A stretch of DNA of 39,015 nt from an uncultured Slackia sp. Lineage in GTDB: Bacteria > Actinomycetota > Coriobacteriia > Coriobacteriales > Eggerthellaceae. Of this stretch, positions 13,990 to 22,517 are shown piece after piece. Each line of letters starts with the position of its first letter. The first letter of the stretch is position 1. The DNA is taken from NCBI GenBank assembly GCA_937895975.1, contig CALBLG010000077.1, positions 1 to 39,015 on the forward strand, given 5' to 3'. The translations under genes and the position numbers were made by a program. The notes beneath the pieces are model-generated. The model was not told the origin of the DNA. It was given only the letters and a program-made list of their open reading frames with translations, and searched no databases.

Positions 13990-14480
13990 TGGAACAGATT
14001 GAAGAACAACCAAAAATGCACGTCGCGGCCGCCGAACTCTCGAGGGCCGGCGTCGAAACCAAAACGGTCAGCACGTCCAAGCCACCTCAAGACGCCCCGC
14101 GAAAAGGCGCCGGCGGGCTCATCCGCCAAATTTTCACTTACGGCGGCGTGTCGTTCATGCAAACGTTCGTCGAGTTCGGCGTGTTCGCGCTCATGAACAT
14201 CGTCGGTCTGCAGACCCAGGTGGCGAACGGCATCGCCGTGGCGTGCTCGGGTTCGTTCAACTTCCTCATGAACCGCAACATCACGTTCAAGGCGTCGAGC
14301 AACTTTTGGCGCAGCGTGGCGATGTTCATCGCGCTGTATTTGTGGAACTACTTTTTCGGCACGTGGTTCATCGGTTGGGCGGCAGGTTTCGGCTGCCCCG
14401 AAATGCTGGGCAAGTTCATTACCATGGGCATGCAGGGCATCTGGGGCTTCTGCTTATGCAAATGGGTGATATTCAAGTAA
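13989..14480 (+). CDS. GtrA-family membrane protein
   Basis: A 163-residue protein with a polar N-terminal tail of about 40 residues and then four hydrophobic helices. The GtrA signature is visible: FTYGGVSFMQTFVEFGVFAL, then QTQVANGIAVACSGSFNFLM-NRNITFK, and a last helix ending GFCLCKWVIFK. GtrA proteins are thought to move undecaprenyl-linked sugars across the membrane or assist cell-surface glycosylation. No glycosyltransferase gene lies next to it, so the partner is unknown. The start at ATG 13989 is supported by TACAAT at leaderless spacing; the frame is open further upstream through the repeat segment, which does not look coding. Confidence 0.85.
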   Translation: MEQIEEQPKMHVAAAELSRAGVETKTVSTSKPPQDAPRKGAGGLIRQIFTYGGVSFMQTFVEFGVFALMNIVGLQTQVANGIAVACSGSFNFLMNRNITFKASSNFWRSVAMFIALYLWNYFFGTWFIGWAAGFGCPEMLGKFITMGMQGIWGFCLCKWVIFK

Positions 14481-14532
14481 CCACCCTCTGACCTGGTGTC
14501 ATAGTTTCAAATATCCTAAGTCATATCTTTTT

Positions 14533-14566
14533 CGCAACATCGCGCGACGTTCGGCGCGATGTTGCG
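14533..14566. terminator. 13-bp hairpin between convergent gtrA and MFS genes
   Basis: CGCAACATCGCGC (14533-14545) pairs perfectly with GCGCGATGTTGCG (14554-14566) around an 8-nt loop. The T-run lies on the left side, so neither strand has the usual U-tract after the stem. Position still suggests a transcription end. Confidence 0.5.
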
Positions 14567-14641
14567 GCGTCTAGCTTGGGTTGGGCGCCAACCAGCTGAT
14601 TAGGCCGGCGGCCATCTGTCCGAGCCGCTACCGACACCCAC

Positions 14642-16015
14642 CTAGTGCTTCTTATAGAACACCATGCACGCAAGCGACAGCACGCAGAACATCGCTGCGC
14701 ACAATAGCATGTTGAAGAACCCTTGCGCGCCCGGCATCGCCGACACGAAGCCCAGCAGAATGGCGGGTGCCACCGTGGTGCCGATTTGGCGAACCAGCGC
14801 GATGGTCGCGATGGCCGACCCGCTTTCGGCGGGACTCGTGTTCTCGAGAATCATGTAATTGGTGGGCGCGCCCATGGCAAACCCCATGCCAAGGCCCATC
14901 ACCAGCAGGCCCGCGATAAGCAAAACGGCGTTTCCGCTGTTCAAGCTTGCGAACGCCAGCATGCAGAAACCGAGCGCGGCCACGGCCAAGCCGCCCATCA
15001 GTACGGGCTTCGGGCCGAATTTGTCGATGAGCTTGCCCCCAAGCGGCGGTCCCACCATGGTCATGATGCCGACGGGCAGGATGTACAGGCCGCCCGAGCC
15101 GGTGGGCGCGCTCATGATGAACTCGGCCACCTCGGGAATCAGCGTCATGGTGATGACGACGCCGCCCACAAAGAAGCTGACCACCATGGTGACGACGATG
15201 GGCCTGTTGGACAGGTATTCCAGATGGAACACGGGGCTTGCGGCGCGGTGCTCCATCGCAATGAACACGACTAGGGCAACGACGAACCCGAGCGCGGGCG
15301 CCAGCACGTTCGGCGATGTCAGCGATGCGCCCAGGTCGCTAACGTCGATGTTCTGCAGCGCGAACAGCAGCAGCAAAATGGTGACGACCATAAGCACCGA
15401 CCCGGGGATGTCGAGCGCGCCCTGGTTTTCTTCCGTTCGATTCGGCAAGCAGGCAGCCCCCGCGGCAATAAGCGCCGCGCAAATTGGCAGCGCGACGAAG
15501 AACAGCGCCGCCCAATGCTCGTTGCCGACGATGCCCATCACCAGGCTTCCCACCGCAGAGCCCAGCACGTTCGAGATGCCCGCGACCGCGGCGGCAATGC
15601 CAAGCGCCATGCCTTTTTTCTCTTGCGGGAACGACGCGCCAATCTCGGCGTTTGCCACCGGGATGATGCCGCACGCGCCCACGGCCTGCACCAGGCGTCC
15701 GGCAAGCAACAGCTCGAAACTGCATGCCATCTGCGACAGCCCGCATACCAGCGAGCCCGCGGCGAATGTGGCCAGGCACGCCAAAAACACCGGCTTGCGC
15801 CCGCGGATATCGGCAAGCTTGCCCACCACGGGAATGCATGCAGCGTAGAACAGCGTGTAGATGTTCACCATCCAAATGCCCACCGAATCGCCCAGGCCGA
15901 AGAATTCCTGAATCACCAGCCGCACGGGCGCCACCATGCCCACATACAGGCCGCCCATAACCAGGCCTAAAAGGTAAATGGCAAAAATCAGTTTCAAATT
16001 GCGTGGGCTTTTCAA
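14642..16015 (-). CDS. MFS transporter, DHA2 (EmrB/QacA-like) drug-efflux type
   Basis: A 457-residue major facilitator protein with 12-14 hydrophobic helices. The A-motif between helices 2 and 3 is GKLADIRGRKPVFLACL, and the motif-C-like region is LAGRLVQAVGACGIIPVANAEIG. The second half has GPPLGGKLIDKFGPKPVLMG. DHA2 members exchange drugs or other amphipathic compounds for protons across the cytoplasmic membrane; the substrate cannot be read from sequence. The start MKSPRNLKLIFAIYLLG directly precedes the first helix. No regulator is adjacent. It is convergent with gtrA. Confidence 0.87.
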   Translation of the reverse strand: MKSPRNLKLIFAIYLLGLVMGGLYVGMVAPVRLVIQEFFGLGDSVGIWMVNIYTLFYAACIPVVGKLADIRGRKPVFLACLATFAAGSLVCGLSQMACSFELLLAGRLVQAVGACGIIPVANAEIGASFPQEKKGMALGIAAAVAGISNVLGSAVGSLVMGIVGNEHWAALFFVALPICAALIAAGAACLPNRTEENQGALDIPGSVLMVVTILLLLFALQNIDVSDLGASLTSPNVLAPALGFVVALVVFIAMEHRAASPVFHLEYLSNRPIVVTMVVSFFVGGVVITMTLIPEVAEFIMSAPTGSGGLYILPVGIMTMVGPPLGGKLIDKFGPKPVLMGGLAVAALGFCMLAFASLNSGNAVLLIAGLLVMGLGMGFAMGAPTNYMILENTSPAESGSAIATIALVRQIGTTVAPAILLGFVSAMPGAQGFFNMLLCAAMFCVLSLACMVFYKKH

Positions 16016-16238
16016 GGCATCGTCCCGTCGGTAGAGGCGTCGTTTTTCCTCACCTTAACACTTTCGTCGCACGCCGCCGCGGGAAGCGGCATTCGCCGGC
16101 GAGCCTGCGTCATTCGCACATCCGTTTGCCGCGCTTAACAGTTTGGGGAAAGCATGCGCCACCGCGCCGCGTTCGCATCTAGACCGCTCGCCTCGCTGCG
16201 TTAGACTCGGTTCATCGGTTTCGGCGAAAGGGGAACGC

Positions 16239-16334
16239 ACGACGGGCGCGGTGCTTACAACGAGAGCCACGGGCGCCACAGACGCCTTGGGCCGGGAATT
16301 CGCCCGGCAATATGTCGCCGAGGGCCGCGCGTAG
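16239..16334 (+). pseudogene. Short-chain dehydrogenase (SDR) N-terminal remnant
   Basis: The frame TTGAVLTTRATGATDALGRE followed by FARQYVAEGRA and TAG matches the first beta strand and glycine-rich cofactor loop of SDR enzymes (TGA-x(3)-LGRE-x-AR). A ribosome-binding site (GAAAGGGGAA) stands at the normal distance before an ACG codon at 16239 where ATG would be expected, so the start also appears mutated. Only about 31 of some 250 residues remain. Nothing further of an SDR was found before the next gene. Confidence 0.6.
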
Positions 16335-16367
16335 CGCCTATCGCTCGATGCTCGCGTGGCATCACTG

Positions 16368-16373
16368 TATAAT
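16368..16373 (+). promoter_or_regulatory. -10 box of the PPOX-family gene
   Basis: TATAAT lies 40 bp before the ATG at 16413; the -35 region is not obvious. Confidence 0.5.
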
Positions 16374-16412
16374 AACCGTCAGAAGAGACGTACGTCGACG
16401 AAAGGGGAGCCC

Positions 16413-16892
16413 ATGTTTCGTCCCATGAGAAGAAAGCATCACCTTATTTCCGATGAGGCGGCAAAATTCCTGCTCGCGAGCGAGCGACGCGGCGTGCTCG
16501 CGGTGAACGGCGACGACGGCTACCCATTCGCCATCCCGGTGAACTACTTCTACGACGAGGCGGCGAATAAAATCTACCTGCATGGCGCGAAAAAAGGCCA
16601 CAAGGTGGATGCTATCAACCGATGCGACAAGGTGTGCTTCACCGTGTACGGCAACGAGCGCATCGACGAAAACGAGAAGTGGGCGCCGTACATGCAGAGC
16701 GCCGTGGTGTTCGGTCGCTGCCGCCTGATCGACGACCCTGTCGACGCCACGCCGAAGATTCGCGCGATGGCGATGAAATATTATCCGAGCGCCGAGGCGG
16801 TTGACGAGGAAATCGCGAAGTCGCTCAAGGGCATGTACGTCTATGAAATCAGCATCGAGCACCTTTCTGGCAAAGAAATCCAGGAGCGCTAA
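16413..16892 (+). CDS. Pyridoxamine 5'-phosphate oxidase-family flavoprotein, NimA-like
   Basis: A 159-residue FMN-binding split-barrel protein. It shows the NimA-group pattern: MRRKHHLISDEAAKFLLASE, then RRGVLAVNGDDGYPFAIPVN with YFYD, then YLHGAKKGHKVDAI and KVCFTVYGN. Relatives reduce 5-nitroimidazoles or bind flavin and heme; many genomic copies have no tested function, so resistance should not be assumed. The ribosome-binding site AAAGGGGAG precedes ATG 16413; the frame is open to 16356. It stands alone between the SDR remnant and the kinase gene. Confidence 0.87.
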   Translation: MFRPMRRKHHLISDEAAKFLLASERRGVLAVNGDDGYPFAIPVNYFYDEAANKIYLHGAKKGHKVDAINRCDKVCFTVYGNERIDENEKWAPYMQSAVVFGRCRLIDDPVDATPKIRAMAMKYYPSAEAVDEEIAKSLKGMYVYEISIEHLSGKEIQER

Positions 16893-17025
16893 CCGCTTCA
16901 TCAAACCTCTCGCCTTTGCGTGCTTGACGCGCGAGCGCCAGGTTCTAGAATAACTCGGTGGTTTCCATCGCACGAGCGCCGCGTTGGCTGCCTTCCATTC
17001 ATTGCGACGGGAAAAGAGACGCGCT

Positions 17026-18888
17026 ATGTGGCATGTAGAAACCGATTACTTCGCCCTGGCGATTTTCCTGATCATGCTGGTGAAGGAACGCCCCAGCCAT
17101 CGCTTTGCCGACGACGCGCAGGGGCGCATGTTCTATGTCGTGCTCATCGTGAGCATCATGAGCGCCGCCGTCGATATCTTCGCGTCGCTTGCGCAAAACC
17201 GCTTGACACTGTGGTGGCCCTACGAGCTGTTGATGACGCTGTATGTGGCCACCATGCCGCTTATGGCTGCGACGTGGCTGTGCTACACCTATGTGCTGGC
17301 GCATAAGACCAGCCCTATGCGCGATTTGCGCCGGGCCATGGCGATTGTCGCGGCTCCCTATGCCGCATACGTGCTGTGTGCCTTTACCAACCCCATCACG
17401 GGGTGGTTCTTCGAACTTTCTCCCGACATGCAATACCAGCGCGGTGCGCTGTTCATGCCGGTGGGCGTGGGCGCCATCATGGCGTATTCGGCGGTCGGGT
17501 TCGTGCAAGTCGTCGTCGACCGGCGCCGCATTGCTTCGAAATCAAGCCGGTATTTGCTGGCCGCGTTTTATCTTCTAACCGCCGCGGTTACGTGGGCGCA
17601 GCTCGCGCACCCCGGCTGGCTCATCATCAACGCGAGCTACGCGCTTATCTACGTGTGGTGCGACTTCACGGTCGAGGAACAGCGGCGCGGGCGTTTGCTC
17701 GATGAAATCGCGCGCAAGAATGGCGAGCTTGAAGAGGCCCTGGCCCAGGCCGAGGCCGCAGGCCATGCCAAAACGGAATTTCTGTCGCGTATGAGCCACG
17801 ACATACGCACGCCAATGAACGCGATCATCGGCTTAACGCGCCTGGCCCAGCAAGAATCCAACCCCGAAAAAGTGCGCGAATATCTTCAGAAAACGGCCGA
17901 TTCCAGCGCCTTTTTGCTTGGGCTCATCAACGACATCCTCGATATGAGCAAAATCGAGGCCGGCGAGCTGTCGTTGCGCCCCGAGCCTATGACGAAGGAC
18001 GCGTTCGTGTCGTCCATCGCTACGAACGTGCGCCCGCTGATGGACCGAAAGCATATCCTGTTTCTGGTGAATCTCGACGCCATGCCGCATTGCGTCGAGG
18101 TGGACACGTTGCGATTCGAGCAGATATTCTTTAACCTGCTGTCGAATGCCGCCAAATTCACGCCCGAGCGCGGAACGGTGTGGTTCACGGCCAAGTCGGT
18201 GTCTGCCGGGCAAAATATGGTGAAGCTGACGTTCAGCGTGCGCGACAACGGCATCGGCATGAGCGATGAATACCAGCAGCACCTCTACGACCCCTTCGTG
18301 CGCGAACGTTTCGGCCTTACCGACAGCATCGAGGGCACGGGGCTTGGCCTGCCTATCGTGAAGAGCCTGGTGGACGCCATGGGCGGGTCCATTTCGGTCG
18401 AAAGCGAACTGGGTCGGGGGACGCGGTTCGACGTGGAGATGCTCGTCGCGCTCTCGCAGGGCGGCTCGGCCGCATCCGCCGCAGACGAGCCTGCGCATCT
18501 TGAAGGAATGCGCGTTCTGTTGGTCGAGGACAATGCTCTGAACACCGAAGTGGCCAAGTTGATTTTGGAAAAGGCGGGCTGCGTTGTGGACACCGCCGAA
18601 AACGGCCGCGCGGCGCTCGAGGCGTTCGAGGCGAGTGCCGTCGGCGCCGTCGACGCGATTCTCATGGATGTGCGCATGCCCGTGATGGACGGCTTGGCCG
18701 CCACGCGTGCCATCCGCGCGCTCGATCGTCCCGATGCGGCTTGCGTGCCCATCATTGCAGTGACGGCTGACGCATTCTCTGAAGAACGCAAGCGCACTAT
18801 CGAGGCCGGCATGAACTACCACCTATCCAAGCCGATTGAACCCGAACGGCTCTACGAAGCGCTTGCCGCCTGCGCGAAAGCCCGATGA
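17026..18888 (+). CDS. Hybrid sensor histidine kinase/response regulator with 7 membrane helices
   Basis: A 620-residue kinase. Residues about 1-215 hold seven hydrophobic helices starting MWHVETDYFALAIFLIMLVKE, then a short coiled coil (EIARKNGELEEALAQAEAAG). The HisKA H-box is SRMSHDIRTPMNAIIG with His258. HATPase motifs follow: NLLSNAAKFTPE (N box), DNGIGM (G1), GTGLGLPIV (G2). A C-terminal receiver domain has VLLVEDNALN, acceptor Asp548 in LMDVRMPVMDG, VTAD and LSKPIEP. The protein would sense a membrane or extracellular signal and relay phosphate internally. No Hpt domain, output domain or DNA-binding regulator is encoded here, so the target is unknown. A second hybrid kinase follows after about 150 bp. 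Confidence 0.9.
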   Translation: MWHVETDYFALAIFLIMLVKERPSHRFADDAQGRMFYVVLIVSIMSAAVDIFASLAQNRLTLWWPYELLMTLYVATMPLMAATWLCYTYVLAHKTSPMRDLRRAMAIVAAPYAAYVLCAFTNPITGWFFELSPDMQYQRGALFMPVGVGAIMAYSAVGFVQVVVDRRRIASKSSRYLLAAFYLLTAAVTWAQLAHPGWLIINASYALIYVWCDFTVEEQRRGRLLDEIARKNGELEEALAQAEAAGHAKTEFLSRMSHDIRTPMNAIIGLTRLAQQESNPEKVREYLQKTADSSAFLLGLINDILDMSKIEAGELSLRPEPMTKDAFVSSIATNVRPLMDRKHILFLVNLDAMPHCVEVDTLRFEQIFFNLLSNAAKFTPERGTVWFTAKSVSAGQNMVKLTFSVRDNGIGMSDEYQQHLYDPFVRERFGLTDSIEGTGLGLPIVKSLVDAMGGSISVESELGRGTRFDVEMLVALSQGGSAASAADEPAHLEGMRVLLVEDNALNTEVAKLILEKAGCVVDTAENGRAALEAFEASAVGAVDAILMDVRMPVMDGLAATRAIRALDRPDAACVPIIAVTADAFSEERKRTIEAGMNYHLSKPIEPERLYEALAACAKAR

Positions 18889-18989
18889 ATCTGTAAAAAA
18901 ATGATTACCGCATGCGGGAGGGGGCAATTAATTCCCTTTCGTCGAGAAAAATGCCGCTGCATCTGCAATAATCAAAGCTAACTTATTCG

Positions 18990-19015
18990 TGCGCCCAGGG
19001 GACATTGCGGGCGCA
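18990..19015 (+). other. Hairpin in the gap between the two kinase genes
   Basis: TGCGCCC (18990-18996) pairs with GGGCGCA (19009-19015) around a 12-nt loop, 25 bp before the second kinase start. It lacks a T-run and may be a leader structure rather than a terminator. Confidence 0.4.
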
Positions 19016-19039
19016 TCGGCATGAAATGGAAGTGCGCAT

Positions 19040-21109
19040 ATGATTCAAGCGCGGCGCGGCGATTGGTTCGTGGACGAAGAAACGGCTGCGGTTGAGGAGG
19101 GGTCTCGCGCGACGTCGGGCATTCGCGACTGCGCGCTGTTCGGCTTGAGCCTCGACTATACCATCGCATTCGTTTTGGACCTGGCGACCGACGATTACGA
19201 GATCGTGTTCAGCCAGGCCACTAATCACGCGCAAGAGAACCATATCCCCAAATTCACCGATTATGTGGCCAAATACGCCGAGGATTTCGTGGTTCCCGGC
19301 CAGCGCGAGGACTTTCGCCGCGAGCTGAATTTCGAGACCATCCGCGGGCGATTCGAATCGCGCAGCGACTACCACTATGCGTTCGAGACGGTTCCCAATG
19401 CGGCCGGCCTGGCGCATTTCCAGGCCCATATCGTAAAGGAATACGATGTCGATGGCACGTTCGCGTTCCTCGGCTTTCGCAGCATCGACGAGATTCTCGC
19501 GAAGGAGCGCTATTACCAACGTCAGCTCCAACAGGCAAATGACAACCTCAAACGCCAGCTCGACGTTATTACCAGCGCGCTTCCCGGTGGCGTGAAGATC
19601 AGCAACGACGATGAGACCTACTCGTTCAAATACGTGTCCGAGCAGTTCGCGCGCATGCTCGACTACGATTCGCCGGCAGAGCTGGTGGCCGCATGCAACG
19701 GCAACATCGTGCAGCTCGCCCATCCCGAAGACGTAGAAACCGGCATCGCCGACGCGCTGTCGCAGTATGCCGTGCAAGACCACTATGCCACGACGTATCG
19801 CATGCGTTGCAAAGACGGCTCGTACAAATACATCGAAGACCGCGGGCGCAAATTCGTCTCGCCTGAAGGCGTGGTTGAACACTGGAATCTCATCCTCGAC
19901 AAAAACGAGCTCATGGAAAAGACCATCGCGCTCGAAAGCGAGCGGCTGGCCAATCAGAGCAAATCCGATTTCCTTTCGCGCATGTCGCACGACATGCGCA
20001 CGCCGCTCAACGGCATCATCGGCCTTTTGGACATCTGCGCGGCGCACCCAGAGAATCGCGAATTGGTAGACGCGAGCCGCGCCAAGGCCAAAATCGCCGC
20101 CGACCATTTGCTGTCGCTCATCAATGACACGCTTGAGTTGAGCAAACTCGAGAACAAGGACGTCTCGCTGTATGAGGAGGTGTTCTACGCGCCAAAGCTG
20201 GTCGAAGAACTCGAAACTATCGTCCAGATGCGCGCCGACGAGGAAGGCATCTCCATCGTGTACGAGGGATGCGGAGCCGATTTGCCGCATCCGTATCTCG
20301 TCGGCAGCCCCTTGTACATCGAGCAGATTTTCCTGAATTTGGTGACGAACGCCATCAAGTACAACCGCGAGGGCGGCTCGGTGCGTTGCGCGCTGTCGCA
20401 GCAGGTTTCCGCAGACGAGAAATCGTGCCTGGTTACGTTGAGGGTGCGCGACACGGGCATCGGCATGAGCGAAGACTTCCTGCGCGACATCTATAAGCCA
20501 TTCGTCCAAGCCGACCATGGCGCCCGCAGCACGTACAAAGGCACGGGGCTCGGCATGGCCATCGTGAAGAACCTGGTCGATCGCATGGGCGGCACGATTT
20601 CCGTGAAAAGCGCCTTGGGAGAGGGCACCGAGGTGATCGTTTCGCTCCCGTTCGAGATTGCGGAAGGGGTCGGCGAGGCTAAAAAGCCTGGCCAGCCGGA
20701 CGTCGATTTGCACGGCATGCGCGTGCTGCTCGTCGAAGACAACGATTTGAACAGGGAAATCGCCTCGTTCATCTTGAAGGATAAGGGCGTGAACGTGGTG
20801 GAGGCCATCGACGGCCAGCAGGCGGTGTCGATGTTCTCGAAGAAGCCCGCGCATTATTTCGACGCGATTCTGATGGACATCATGATGCCCATCATGGATG
20901 GCTACGAAGCCACGCGCGCCATCAGGGCTTGCGGGAAATCCGACGCACGCAGCGTGCCCATCATCGCCATGACGGCCAACGTGTTCGATGACGACCGCCA
21001 TAAAAGCGAATCCGCAGGCATGGATATGCATCTGGCCAAACCGATTGACGCGGAGGCGCTCGTTTCCGCACTCGAAAGCGTGCAGGCGTGCGCATCGAGC
21101 AGGGCATAG
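19040..21109 (+). CDS. Soluble PAS-type hybrid histidine kinase/response regulator
   Basis: A 689-residue protein without membrane helices. Residues about 30-160 form a poorly conserved sensor segment. A PAS-like domain spans about 175-300 (LPGGVKISNDDETYSFKYVS, then HYATTYRMRCKDGSYKYIED). The H-box is SRMSHDMRTPLNGIIG with His317, the N box NLVTNAIKYNR, G1 DTGIGM and G2 GTGLGMAIV. The receiver domain has VLLVEDNDLN, acceptor Asp613 in LMDIMMPIMDG, MTAN and LAKPID. It is cytoplasmic and should respond to an internal signal. It lies tandem to the membrane kinase but probably has its own leader. GGAAG lies about 9 nt before the ATG. The gene ends at the terminator at 21149-21176. Confidence 0.9.
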   Translation: MIQARRGDWFVDEETAAVEEGSRATSGIRDCALFGLSLDYTIAFVLDLATDDYEIVFSQATNHAQENHIPKFTDYVAKYAEDFVVPGQREDFRRELNFETIRGRFESRSDYHYAFETVPNAAGLAHFQAHIVKEYDVDGTFAFLGFRSIDEILAKERYYQRQLQQANDNLKRQLDVITSALPGGVKISNDDETYSFKYVSEQFARMLDYDSPAELVAACNGNIVQLAHPEDVETGIADALSQYAVQDHYATTYRMRCKDGSYKYIEDRGRKFVSPEGVVEHWNLILDKNELMEKTIALESERLANQSKSDFLSRMSHDMRTPLNGIIGLLDICAAHPENRELVDASRAKAKIAADHLLSLINDTLELSKLENKDVSLYEEVFYAPKLVEELETIVQMRADEEGISIVYEGCGADLPHPYLVGSPLYIEQIFLNLVTNAIKYNREGGSVRCALSQQVSADEKSCLVTLRVRDTGIGMSEDFLRDIYKPFVQADHGARSTYKGTGLGMAIVKNLVDRMGGTISVKSALGEGTEVIVSLPFEIAEGVGEAKKPGQPDVDLHGMRVLLVEDNDLNREIASFILKDKGVNVVEAIDGQQAVSMFSKKPAHYFDAILMDIMMPIMDGYEATRAIRACGKSDARSVPIIAMTANVFDDDRHKSESAGMDMHLAKPIDAEALVSALESVQACASSRA

Positions 21110-21148
21110 CGCCGAAAAATACGAACAAAGGTCAGGCAATCGTCGTAC

Positions 21149-21184
21149 GGTGCCTGCGCTTCGATGCGCAGGCACCAGTTTTTA
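21149..21184 (+). terminator. Rho-independent terminator after the kinase pair
   Basis: GGTGCCTGCGC (21149-21159) pairs perfectly with GCGCAGGCACC (21166-21176) around a 6-nt loop, followed by AGTTTTTTATT. Confidence 0.92.
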
Positions 21185-21407
21185 TTGACGCGCATGGCGT
21201 ATTGTCTCGTAACGCGATTTACGTAGAGCATACGCTCGAAACCGTAATACACCAGGCAAAACGACGATACGTGCGTTGCTAGAGGCGCAAATTCCGCTGC
21301 TGGCACGATTGACGCCGGTTTTCGTTATTGCCTTTCATGGCGTAAGAAACCTCGGCTAACATAGCGCGCCGCGGATGCCGCTTTTGCTCCTGTTTCCCTT
21401 CTGTAAA

Positions 21408-21427
21408 GTTTTCAACGAAATGAGAAC
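21408..21427 (+). promoter_or_regulatory. Inverted repeat in the radical SAM gene leader, Fur-like candidate
   Basis: GTTTTCA (21408-21414) and TGAGAAC (21421-21427) are inverted with one mismatch and a 6-nt spacer, immediately after a possible -10 box TAAAGT (21403-21409, overlapping). The arm GTTCTCA also occurs in the zur operator, but the orientation and spacing differ. An iron- or heme-responsive site is a guess from context. Confidence 0.35.
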
Positions 21428-21443
21428 AAAAGAAGGGGGAGCC

Positions 21444-22502
21444 ATGATCGTCTCGTGGATGACGACCAACGAATGCAATCTGAAATGCGAGCACTGCTAC
21501 CAAGACGCCGAAGGAAAGGACGCGCGAGAGCTTTCGACCGATGAGGCTTTTGCGATGATCGACCAAATCGCACGCGCCGGTTTCAAGATCATGATCTTCA
21601 GCGGAGGCGAGCCGTTGCTGCGCCCCGATATCTACGATTTGGTGCGACATGCCGCAAACGTGGGCCTGCGGCCGGTGTTCGGCACGAACGGCACGCTGAT
21701 CACCGACGAGGTTGCCCGTCGTTTGAAAGCCGCAGGAGCGTGCGCCATGGGCATCAGCGTCGACAGCCTTGATGCTGCCGAGCATGACAAATTCCGCGGC
21801 GTTCAAGGGGCCTTTGCCGCCACCATGCGAGGCATCGAGGCATGCAAGCGCGCTGGGCTTGCGTTCCAGATTCATACCACGGTGGTCGATTGGAATCGCG
21901 ATCAGATTTGCGCCATCAGCGATTTTTCTGCCGAGGTGGGCGCGCGCGGCCATTACATTTTCTTTCTCATTCCCGTGGGACGCGGCAAATTCATCAACGA
22001 TGAGGCGCTTGCCGTGCGCCAAAACGAATCGCTGCTGCGCGAAGTCATGGAAAAGCAGCGCGAATTGAAGATCGACATCAAGCCCACGTGCGCGCCTCAG
22101 TTCACGCGCGTGGCCAAGCAACTCGGCGTTGAAACACGCTATACGCGCGGATGCTTGGCCGGTCTGACGTATTGCGTCATCGGGTCCGAGGGCTTGGTGC
22201 GCCCGTGCGCCTATATGACCGAAACCGCTGGCGATGTGCGCGAAACGCCCTTCGATGAAATTTGGGAGAGCAGCCCGGTATTCAAACGGCTGCGCACGCG
22301 CGAATACGGAGGCGCATGCGGAACCTGCGATTACGCCGAGGGTTGCGGCGGATGCCGGGCCCGCGCGGCGTATTACCACGATGGCGACTATATGGCGCAA
22401 GACGACTATTGCGCCCATGGCCTGGGCATTGAAGGCGAGACCGGCACGTCGGCCGCGCCTGCGGCGTGCGCGAGCCATGCGGCGTGCGGAATGAACCTGT
22501 AG
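21444..22502 (+). CDS. Radical SAM/SPASM protein, NirJ2/AhbC-like
   Basis: A 352-residue radical SAM enzyme. The cluster motif is CNLKCEHC near residue 11, followed by FSGGEPLLRPDIYDLV, and GTNGTLIT. FQIHTTVVDWNRDQ and FFLIPVGRGK resemble the NirJ2 group of tetrapyrrole side-chain enzymes. The C-terminal SPASM part has GCLAGLTYC, RPCAYM and CGTCDYAEGCGGCRARAAYY, enough cysteines for auxiliary iron-sulfur clusters. Relatives decarboxylate siroheme derivatives in heme d1 or alternative heme synthesis; the same fold is used for peptide modification, so the exact reaction is open. AAGGGGGAG precedes ATG 21444. An iron/heme-type importer follows 15 bp downstream, which supports a tetrapyrrole or iron role. 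The tail after the last cysteine is Ala/Cys/His-rich (AACASHAACG). Confidence 0.78.
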   Translation: MIVSWMTTNECNLKCEHCYQDAEGKDARELSTDEAFAMIDQIARAGFKIMIFSGGEPLLRPDIYDLVRHAANVGLRPVFGTNGTLITDEVARRLKAAGACAMGISVDSLDAAEHDKFRGVQGAFAATMRGIEACKRAGLAFQIHTTVVDWNRDQICAISDFSAEVGARGHYIFFLIPVGRGKFINDEALAVRQNESLLREVMEKQRELKIDIKPTCAPQFTRVAKQLGVETRYTRGCLAGLTYCVIGSEGLVRPCAYMTETAGDVRETPFDEIWESSPVFKRLRTREYGGACGTCDYAEGCGGCRARAAYYHDGDYMAQDDYCAHGLGIEGETGTSAAPAACASHAACGMNL

Positions 22503-22517
22503 GAAAGGAATGCAACG

